From Theropithecus gelada (taxonomy: Eukaryota > Chordata > Mammalia > Primates > Cercopithecidae), in assembly GCF_003255815.1 (NCBI RefSeq), contig NC_037681.1:74708386-74772385 (forward strand): 64,000 bases of DNA, in the 5' to 3' direction. This document shows, one piece after another, positions 56,054 through 64,000 of the stretch. Within the stretch, counting starts at the first letter, position 1. Each line of letters begins with the position of its first letter. The notes under the pieces were generated by a model. The model saw nothing but the letters and a program-made list of their open reading frames with translations, searched no databases and had not been told where the DNA came from. The translations under genes were made by a program, and so were the position numbers.

Positions 56054-56436
56054 CCCAGCTACCATTTATAAAAGTGGAAAATTGAAGCTGACTCTAAATT
56101 CATATGGAAGTGCAAGGTACTCAAACAATCTTAATAAAGAACAAAGTAGAAGGACTCACACTTCCTAATTTCAAGACTTACTACAAAGGTACATTAATCA
56201 AGAGAGTGTGGTACTGACAAAAGTCTAGACATATGATCAATAGACTAGAATTGAGAGTTCAGAAATAAACTCTTATATTTACAGTCAGTTGATTTTTTGA
56301 CAATGGTGCTAAGACAATTCAATGGGAAAAGAATAGTCTTTTCAGCAAAATGGTGCTGGGACAACTGAGTATCTACATACAAACGAATGAAGATAGACTC
56401 TGACTTCACAACATATGTAAGAATAAATCAAAATGA

Positions 56437-56551
56437 GCAAAGTATGGTAATACATGCCTGTAGTCCCAGGTACTTGGGAGGCTGAAGTGGGAGCCCAGGA
56501 GTTTGAGTCCGGCCTGGGCAACATAGGGAGACCACACCTGAAAAAAAAAAA
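56437..56551 (+). mobile_element. Alu with large internal deletion
   Basis: 115 bp of Alu-derived sense sequence. TCAAAATG on both sides marks the target. Confidence 0.85.
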
Positions 56552-57262
56552 AAAACTCAAAATGGATCAAAGACCTAACTACCAGAGCTAGAAGTACAAA
56601 ACTCTTGGAATAAAACATAGATGTAACTCTTTATGACTTTGGAAAGGCAATGGTTTCTTGGGTTTGACAGCAAAAACACAAACAACAAAAGAAAAAAGTA
56701 AATAAATTGAATTTCACGAAAGTTTAAAATTTTTGTGTTTCAAAAGACACCACCATCAAGAAAGTGAAAAGACAACTCATAGAAGGGGAGAAAGTTTTTG
56801 CAAACCTTATATCTGATAAGGAACTTGTATCTAGAATATGTAAATAACTATTACAACTCAGAAATAAAGACAATGATTAAAGCATGGGCAAAAGGTCTGA
56901 ACAAAGATTTCTTCGAAGAAGATTTACAAATGGCCAATAAACACATGAAAAGATGCTTGATGTAGAAAAAAAATTTTTTTAAAGATGTCTGATGTCATTC
57001 ATTGTTAGAAAAATAATAATCAAAACTACAAAGAGATACCATTTCATACCTACTAGAATGGCTAAAATAAAAATGATGGAAAATAACAAGTGTTGGCATG
57101 GATGTGCAGAAATTGGAACTTGCATATAATTTTGGTGGGAATGCAAAATAGTGCAACTTCTTTGGAAACAGTCTGACTGTTCCTCAAAAAGTTTAACATA
57201 GAGTTGCCATATGACTCAGCAATTCTACTCCTAGGTATATACCTAAAAGAAATGAAAACAAG

Positions 57263-57566
57263 GCCAGGTGCAGTGACTCACACCTGTAATCCCAGCACTT
57301 TGGGAGGCTGAGGTGGGGAAATTGCTTAAGGCCAGGAGTTTTATATCAGCCTGAGAAACATAGTGAGACCCCCATTTCTACAAAAAATATTTTTCAAAAT
57401 TAGCTGGGCTTGGTGGTGTGCACCTGTAACCCTAGCTACTTAGTGGGCTGAGGCAGGAGGATCACTTGAGCCCTGGAGTTCAAGGTTACAATAAGCTATG
57501 ATTGGGCCACTACACTCCAGCCTGGGTGACAGTGGGAGACCCCATCTCTAAAAAATAAATAAATAC
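57263..57566 (+). mobile_element. Alu
   Basis: Sense Alu starting GGCCAGGTGCAGTGAC, with an (AAAT)n tail. Confidence 0.93.
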
Positions 57567-57660
57567 CAAGGTGGGAGGATCACATGAGTCCAGGAGTTCG
57601 AGACCAATCTGGGCAATACAATGAGATCTCATCTCTACTTTATTTTAAATAAGTAAATAA
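57567..57660 (+). mobile_element. Partial Alu
   Basis: Sense fragment from CCAAGGTGGGAGGATC to a TAAA-rich tail, directly after the previous Alu. Confidence 0.85.
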
Positions 57661-57779
57661 AAAAAACAAACTGATTGTGGTGATGGTTGCACAACTCTGT
57701 GACTATGACAAAAATCACTGAATTGTACATTTTAAGTGGGTGAATTTTATGGCATGTTAATTATATATAAATAGAACAG

Positions 57780-57785
<6 letters not shown>

Positions 57786-57822
<37 letters not shown>
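57786..57822. repeat. (GT)n microsatellite
   Basis: About 18 GT units at the end of the L1 3'UTR. Confidence 0.95.
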
Positions 57823-57828
<6 letters not shown>

Positions 57829-57829
57829 C

Positions 57830-58240
57830 TGTATTAGACAGGATTCTCCAGAGAAAGAGAACCAACAGGATGTATTCTGTTTCTCCAGAGAAAGAGAACC
57901 AACAGAAAGAAATGTATTTTAAGGAATTGGCTCACTTATGGAGACTGACAAGTCCAAAATCTGCAGGGTAGGCCAGCAGGCTAGAGATGCAAGGATGAGT
58001 CAACGTTGCACTTGAAGTCTAAAGGCTGCAGAATTTACTCTTACTCAGGGGAGGTCAGGCCTTCAACTGACTGGATGAGGTTCACCCACATTATGGAAGG
58101 CAATCTGCTTTACTCAAAATCCACTGATTTAAGTTGTAATCTCACCCAAAATACCCCCACAGTAATATCCAGAATGATGCTTGATCACATATCTTGGCAC
58201 TGTGGCCCAGCCAAGTTGACATACAAAATCAATCATTATA
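57830..58240 (-). mobile_element. ERVL-type solo LTR with a 37-bp duplication
   Basis: TGTATTAGACAGGATTCTCC, AAGTCCAAAATCTGCAGGGT, GTGGCCCAGCCAAGTTGACA and AATCAATCATTAT give an antisense MLT2-like LTR. TTCTCCAGAGAAAGAGAACC occurs twice (57844 and 57881), a local tandem duplication. Confidence 0.75.
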
Positions 58241-58437
58241 ATGGCCTATTCTTTCTACTTTCTCATTGGTCCTGATGACTGGATAACTTTAGGAAGTGGC
58301 ATTGTTGATTCACCTAAAAAGCAGTTGTAGATATAGTAGCTATTTACAATAAAAGTTCAACGGACAGTGTGTGCCTGATAGGCTACTTAGGCTATTAATA
58401 GAGTTAGTAATGGAGGTTATAAAAATTATTCCTAATA

Positions 58438-58743
58438 GGCCCGGAACGGTGGCTCATGCCTGAAATCCCAGCACTTTGGAAGGCCTAGGAGGGTGAATCA
58501 CTTGAGCTCAGGAGTTCGAGACCATCCTGGGCAACATGGTGAAACCTCGTTTCTACTAAAAATACAAAAATTAGCTGGGAATGGTGGCGCATGCCTATAA
58601 TCCTTACTTGGGAGGCTAAGGCATGAGAATCGCTTGAACCCAGGAAGTGGAGTTGCGGTGAGCAGAGATGGCACCACTGCACCCCACCCTGGGCAACAAA
58701 GTGAGATTCTGTCTCAAAATTAAAAAAAAAAAAAAAAAAAAAA
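58438..58743 (+). mobile_element. Alu
   Basis: Sense Alu starting GGCCCGGAACGGTGGC, with a 23-base A-tail in which the next Alu begins. Confidence 0.93.
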
Positions 58744-59043
58744 GGCTGGGCATGGTGGCTCATGCTTGTAATCTCAGCACTTTGAGAGGCTAAGGCAGGA
58801 GGATCACCTGAGGTCAGGAGTTCAAGACCAGCCTGGCCAATATGGTGAAACCCCATCTCTACTAAAAATGCAAAAATTAGCCAGGAGTGGTGGTGCATGC
58901 CTGTAATTCCAGCTACTCAGGAGGCTGAGACAGGAGAATCACTTGAACCTGGGAGGTCGAGGTTGCAGTGAGCCAAGATTGCACCACTGCACTCCAGCCT
59001 GGGTGACAAAACGAGACTCCATTTCAAAAAAAAAAAAAAAAAA
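58744..59043 (+). mobile_element. Alu
   Basis: Sense Alu in the tail of the previous one. The outer flanks ATTCCTAATA and ATTCTAATAA suggest a shared original target. Confidence 0.93.
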
Positions 59044-59589
59044 TTCTAATAATAAAATTATACAATATTTACCCCTAGAAGTTTCCCTTTTTGTAAACCT
59101 TTTACATAACTAAAGATTATAAAATATGTCACTCATATTGACGTTTCTCTTTTTTATTAATATTTATATTTTGTGAGTTCTTTGTAGCAGATATATTGAG
59201 TTTTGCATTATAAAAAGTGTTTTGATTTTAGATTTAACATTGTTTTTAGAACATTCATTAGGGCCAAAAATGAAAATGTTCCCATATGGAAAACGATGCA
59301 TTTGTACACAAGTTGAATTCTCATTTCTTTGCATAATTACTGCTTAGTTTTTCATATGTAAAATATTAAATCTGGTGGGGAGCTTATGTAAATGTAAGGA
59401 AAGTATTCTGGAAGAAGATATGCCAGACTGATAACACCAGAGAGATGAAAAGGTACTGGGCTTGAGAAAACGGTGGGGGAAGTACAAAGCAGACTTCAAA
59501 CTTATCTGCATTGTATTTAAAATTTATATGGAGAATATATTGCATGCATTACTTGCACAATTAGCAATTTAAAAATAGTATATCTGGTC

Positions 59590-59720
59590 TGATTTCCTTA
59601 TTTTGTAGATTGCAGAATGGTGGCTTAAAGAGATTGAGAAGCTCATGGAATATCCCACTGCTAGTTAATGGCAGAGAAAGGACTGGGAGCTAGGTCTCCA
59701 GTGGCCCAGTCCCTAACTAA
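59590..59720 (-). mobile_element. MIR-like fragment
   Basis: TTGTAGATTGCAGAATGGTG, then ACTGGGAGCTAGGTCTCCAG, follow the MIR3/MIRb antisense pattern. Confidence 0.55.
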
Positions 59721-60919
59721 GTAATCTACCCAGACAGTAATGTACTGAAAACATCAAAATAGGCATTTAAAAATGTTGAATATAAAGATAGTAACTAGTC
59801 TAGAAGTTTAATAGATTTTTATATAGAATCTCACTTAGAAGATGAATTTTTCAGGACCAAGACAAAAAAAGGCCAGAGTGTTTTGCAGAAGGAATTTTGA
59901 AGAACTCATAGTCCTGGAGATGGATCAGGGAGGCAGAGAGAGAGAAGATACAGCAGCCATTTGGCTTGGCCTGGAGTGGAGGTGGTGGCTAGACCAGGGC
60001 CCCTTAGGAGTGGTCAAATACAGCTTGCATAGTGTGTGAAAAAGATAACACTTAGCAGCTGCCTATACTGAGTCCTGAAAGTTGTCTTAGTAATTTCACC
60101 TCTGTGAGACTTAACTATTTTTATAAATTATTTCTATTTGACTGTAACCCTGAATCGGGTTTTCAGGATCTTCTGAAGAACTGTTATTTGGAAACAAAAC
60201 CGTATTGAATTTTACTAAACACACACACATAAATCAGGTTTTCAATAATGTGTTTTTCTTTGTATACAGAGCTAATAAAACCTACCCTCACTCTGAGTTA
60301 CTATTTAATGCATTTAGATTATCTATCTTGTTTTTGTTGTTGTTGTTGTTGAAATTTAAGATACATTTTCACAAAATAGAACAAGGTCGAAGCAGAATTA
60401 GAGATTTCTGGAAATGGAAGAAGTCCTAGACTCATCTAAGCTGACCTAAGAATTCAAACAACTTGCTTAAGTTCTCATAGTTGGAGCAAAAGACCTTTGT
60501 TTGTGACTCCCCTCTACCACTATAAGCTCCTTGGTGCATCTATCCATTGTTTGCTTTAAAGGAGCAAACTTGTTGTTGTTGTTTAACATTTTATTTCTAA
60601 CTCTGTGCCTGGCATATATAGGGATTTATAAATATTTGTGCAATAAATGAATCTAAATGCTAACTCAGAGCTAGAGATGAAGGTTAAAAAATTATCAGTG
60701 CATGCAATATTGTAGCATGGCTGCTGGAGGTGAGCAGATAATTATCAACAAAGGCAAGACAGCCAGTACAAGGAAAGGGGACTTCTGAGAAGAGGAAGTG
60801 GTAACCAGGCAGAGAAGTGGCTTGTGAGGATAGACTGACCATTAGAGTGTCCAGCAAAATAATTCAAAATAGGGAAGCAGCCCTTCAAGGAGGCTAGAAA
60901 GTACAGAATAGGGAAATAA

Positions 60920-61080
60920 TCTGTATGGGAGTTTAGCTTACGTTCCCAGCAAACTAAGGCTCAGAAAGGCTGTGACTTTCCTAAGGTGTCATGTAAATTA
61001 GTAGTAGAACTGGAAGTAGAACCAAGTCTCCTGTGTCCTGGACTAGTGCTCTTTCCATTGAACCACTTCACCTTCTTTAG
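60920..61080 (-). mobile_element. MIR-like fragment
   Basis: AACTAAGGCTCAGAAAGGCT, then GAACCAAGTCTCCTGTGTCC and GCTCTTTCCATTGAACCACT, is antisense MIR. Confidence 0.7.
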
Positions 61081-61169
61081 CAACTAAGAGAACAAGTTAT
61101 GAAATGCTAGACTAGGACTACGTTCTAAGCAAACCCCTCAGTCTACTGAAGCAGTAATGATTGCACTTT

Positions 61170-61536
61170 TCTTTTCTTTTCTTTTCTTTTTTCTTTCTTT
61201 TCTTTTCTTTCTCTCTTTCTCTCTTTCTCTCTCTCTCTCTTTCTCTCTTTCTTTCTTTCTTCTTTTTTTTTTTTTTCAAGATGGAGTCTCGCTCTGTCAC
61301 CCAGGCTGGAGTGTAATGGCACAGTCTCAGCTCACTACAACCTCAGCCTCCCGGGCCTCACGACTAGCTGGGGTTACAGGTGCTCACCACCACGCCCAGC
61401 TAATTTTTGTATTTTTAGTACAGATGGGGTTTCACCATGTTGGCCAGGCTGGTTTCAAACTCCTGACCTCAAATGATCCACCCGCCTCAGCCTCCCAAAG
61501 TGCTGGGATTATAGGGGTGAGCCACTGTGCCTGGCC
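61170..61536 (-). mobile_element. Alu with a 100-bp CTTT tail
   Basis: The perfect duplication AATGATTGCACTTT (61156-61169, 61537-61550) encloses a (CTTTT)/(CTCT) tract at 61170-61276 and an antisense Alu. The body lacks a block near 61350. Confidence 0.96.
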
Positions 61537-61550
61537 AATGATTGCACTTT

Positions 61551-61998
61551 CTGTCTCATCTCTGACACAGGGAAGTGTGCTGAACAACAAAATAACTGAA
61601 TACTGAGAGTAATACTGCAAGTCAAAGTGCATACTTGTGTCTGCTTCCTATCTGTTACTCAGATTGGAAGTAACTGATAACAAACTTAAAAGTGAAATTT
61701 CATGTATACACTTCAGGCCAATGCTAGGACAGCCATCTACGGTCCCAGTAAGAAGTGATATCTTCCTTAAAAAACCCAGTGTAATAGCTTCCATATACAC
61801 ATATATGCAAACCACAACACACACACATACACACACACATATATGGAAGCCAACTCCTGTAGCTATTATTATTATCTGTACTACTCATTGGAAGCTATTC
61901 TTGTACCATCTTGCATCATCTCCTCTATTGTCATCTTGAACAAATATTTGTTTCAGTTATGCAAACATTTTATTATTTTAATTTTTCACTTAAGACGT
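61551..61998. other. Unclassified DNA with CA repeat and inverted repeat
   Basis: GCTTCCATATA (61787-61797) and its complement TATATGGAAGC (61840-61850) flank a (CA)n-rich loop. The rest is unrecognised. Confidence 0.5.
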
Positions 61999-62012
61999 CT
62001 CAATAAGCTTTT

Positions 62013-62307
62013 TTTTTTTTATTTTATTTTTGAGATGGAGTCTCACTCTGTCACCTAGGCTGGAGTGCAGTGGCACAATTTTGGCTCACTGTAACCTCCG
62101 CCTCTCGGGTTCAAGCAATTCTCCTGCCTCAGCCTCCACAGTAGCTGGGATTAGAGGCGTGCGCCATCACACCCAGCTAATTTTTCTCTTTTTAGTAAAG
62201 ATGGAGTTTCACCATGTTGGCCAGGCTAGAACTCCTGACCTCAAGTGATCCGCCCTCCTCAGCCTCCCAAAGTGCTGAGACTACAGGCATAAGCCACTAC
62301 GCCAGCC
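62013..62307 (-). mobile_element. Alu
   Basis: Antisense. The perfect duplication TCAATAAGCTTTT lies at 62000-62012 and 62308-62320. Confidence 0.96.
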
Positions 62308-63305
62308 TCAATAAGCTTTTTAACCCATGATGTCAAAAATTTCATTTTGGAGCCCATGCCATGAAGAGTATGCAGTAGGCATATATTGTTTGTTTGCCAA
62401 ATGAGTAGAGACTTTAAAAGTGAGATATATTGTAGTTTCTAAATTCATTTTGTAGTAGTATTAGAATCAAATATCTCAAACCAAAACAGTGTCTTAAAAT
62501 GAAGAGACTGTCTCAATGAGGAGGAGCTGGGAGGTGTTGAGTTCTTGTTTATCTTCGTCTCCTAGATGACTGATACTTGATGCAGAATTTAGTCCATAGA
62601 ATATCTAAGGTGTGCTCATGTCTTCCCTCCACTGGACATTGTGGTTGTCTTCCAAGCACTCTTTTCACCTTTACTGTGTACCAGCCAGGACCCTTGGGGA
62701 GACGGTTAACCCCATTCTAGTAATTCCATCCACGCTGCTACCATTAAGTTCTTCAGGTAATCAAACCTCAGCCAATCAGCGTTCAGGAAGGGGAGTGTGG
62801 CTGATTTAGGAATCACATTAGTGACGGGAGCTTCTGTTTGAACTTTCTAGTTCTTCTGAGACAGCAATGAGAAACCAGCTGTCCCTTTCCTTCTGGATGG
62901 CACAAAGTACAGGTGGAAGCTTGGAACTCCTACTGTTCCGTGGAGGAAGTCAGCTCCATTGTCACTGTCAAAAAAGCAGCATTAGAGGGATGCTGACATC
63001 ACAGATTCCAGAGGGATGGAAAGAAAGGAAATCATTGATGACATTTTTGAGTCCATATCGAGTGATTCCCATAAAACCAGCATTGAAACCTGACCAGGGG
63101 CAGATCCAGATTTAGGTTTGGGGTAGCTTGATGCTTACATAATTTTGAGGGTTCTCTTTAAGAAAAATAACATAAGATTACAAATGCAAAATTAAGTACA
63201 GAAGTGAACATGTAAACAGAACAAGAAATCATACCAAACTACAAATTTTGAAAAGGTGTCAAATATCCTAAATATCCCCAAATCTAAAACAACAATAATA
63301 TTTTA
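62308..63305. other. Unclassified DNA
   Basis: 1 kb with no recognised gene. The plus-strand frame 62867-63115 (82 codons) has no known domain. An old LTR-like pattern near 62860-63110 is possible but not secure. Confidence 0.4.
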
Positions 63306-63692
63306 AAGTATACTTCCCATTTTCTTTTTTCCCAGAGAATAATGTTTCTTCAGTCTCTAAGGACTCAGCTCCTTACATGAGCTTTGGTGGAGGTAATGGG
63401 GCAGCACCTGCAGGTCTAAATCGAGGTGGGAGTGTTCAGTCCTCATGGGCTTCACGAGATCGATTCCTGACTACCTTGCTGTGAATGGCACAACTCACAC
63501 AGTAACACAGCTTCATATACAGCTTGGGAAGCACATAGACATCAAAGACACTCTTCAGAAATGTCCCCAACAGCTGCAGCTTCTGCTGTGTTTTGAATGA
63601 TGAATCTAATAGCCTTATCTGTAGGCTGCACATGGCCGTGACCCTTTTAGGCACCACCATTGTTTCTTCTTTTCTTTGTCATCTTGGAAGCA
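63306..63692 (-). pseudogene. RPS26P: RPS26 processed pseudogene
   Basis: The minus strand from 63692 reads an intronless RPS26 copy, whose parent is a small-subunit ribosomal protein. Start ATG at 63682 opens MTKKRRNN. The word HVQP and the C-terminal block YCVSCAIHSKVVRNRSREA are intact. About 36 bases between the CAGCCTA and AAGGC words are lost, removing the segment around IRCTNCARCVPK with its zinc-binding cysteines, and the frame shifts near there. An Arg CGA has become TGA (premature stop near 63436). The original TAA is at 63375-63373, and 3'UTR runs to about 63306. No A-tail or target duplication was found. Confidence 0.94.
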
Positions 63693-63913
63693 AGGACCCT
63701 AAAAACAATATTTCTATTGTTTTATTATCTGCCTGACACATCTCTGTGGTATTTTTTCTCACGCTTTTTGGGATGCAGTTTCTTTGATGTCCTCTTCATG
63801 AGACAGTGCTTTTGTATTAGCGTTACAGATATCCTGTAATCTTATTATAGAAATAATCCAATGTTTTCTCTTCTGTAGTTGATCAAAATTTGTTTTGTTT
63901 TTTTTCTTTTTTT

Positions 63914-64000
63914 TCCTTTTCCTTTTTTTGAGATGGAGTTTCGTTCTTCTTGCCTAGGCTGTAGTGCAGTGGCATGATCTCAGCTCACTGCAATCTCCAC
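63914..64000 (-). mobile_element. Alu, cut by the window end
   Basis: T-rich tail, then GAGATGGAGTTTCGTTCTTC and TGCAGTGGCATGATCTCAGC; the element continues beyond the window. Confidence 0.93.

Larger units (their letters stand above)
54194..57785 (+). pseudogene. Old primate/mammalian L1, ORF2 to 3'UTR, heavily interrupted
   Basis: Sense L1 pieces at 54194-54589, 54828-54880, 55227-55479, 56054-56436, 56552-57262 and 57661-57785. They encode broken ORF2 C-terminal and RT-proximal sequence, including an AGATTAGGAATAAGACAAGG block. The end is a typical 3'UTR (GTGGTGATGGTTGCACAAC, then AATTGTACATTTTAAGTGGG). No continuous frame remains. Seven Alu pieces lie inside. Confidence 0.85.
59044..61155. 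other. Long unclassified stretch with two MIR-like patches
   Basis: 2.1 kb without Alu or L1. A (GTT)n patch lies near 60335. Plus-strand frames at 59842-60039 and 60205-60429 are short and unrecognised. Confidence 0.45.

Overview
The window is nuclear DNA from a primate, most likely an Old World monkey. It is packed with Alu, L1, L2, MIR, MaLR/ERV LTR and DNA-transposon copies. At least four young AluY copies (3922-4225, 23015-23320, 33418-33706, 44944-45249) carry the variants GGCCGGATCTCAGCTCACTG or its relative, and CTCGCCCGGCTAG, which I associate with cercopithecoid (macaque/baboon) AluY lineages rather than human AluY. Three runs of N (27676-27771, 43206, 55687) show a draft assembly.

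I find no intact protein-coding gene, no tRNA or rRNA, no CpG island and no CRISPR. Most long open frames are Alu or LINE sequence read through. The gene-derived sequences are three processed pseudogenes: RPL21 (minus, 11131-12355, split by a solo LTR), HMGB1 (plus, 33166-35054, split by two Alus) and RPS26 (minus, 63306-63692). All three carry disabling changes.

Layout. 1-6.4 kb: an MLT1-type LTR, a run of same-strand Alus, MER5A and another hAT element, and a class I-like LTR. 6.4-10.8 kb: L1 pieces, including 3 kb of broken ORF2 holding two Alus. 11-16.3 kb: a nested stack made of the RPL21 copy with its LTR, an L2 cut by an inverted (twin-primed) L1 and an Alu, and a MER2 holding a chimeric Alu insertion. 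16.3-23.5 kb: MIR, Alus, microsatellites, and two L2 copies tail to tail, the second nearly 3 kb long. 23.5-33 kb: sparse unique DNA, an LTR, a run of plus-strand Alus ending in the assembly gap, and old L1 ends. 33-35 kb: the HMGB1 retrocopy. 35-45 kb: the least repeat-covered part, with an LTR containing a GAT array and an L1/HAL1 ORF1 relic. 45-54 kb: L2, an MSTA-type LTR, MIRs and a perfect 15-bp hairpin. 54-59 kb: another L1 with many Alus, followed by an ERVL-type LTR. 59-64 kb: mostly unique DNA, Alus and the RPS26 pseudogene.

Nothing here forms an operon or pathway. What the window offers is a readable history of insertions: nested elements with visible target-site duplications allow relative dating. 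Family names were assigned from memory of consensus sequences and no search was run, so class assignments are firmer than subfamily names.
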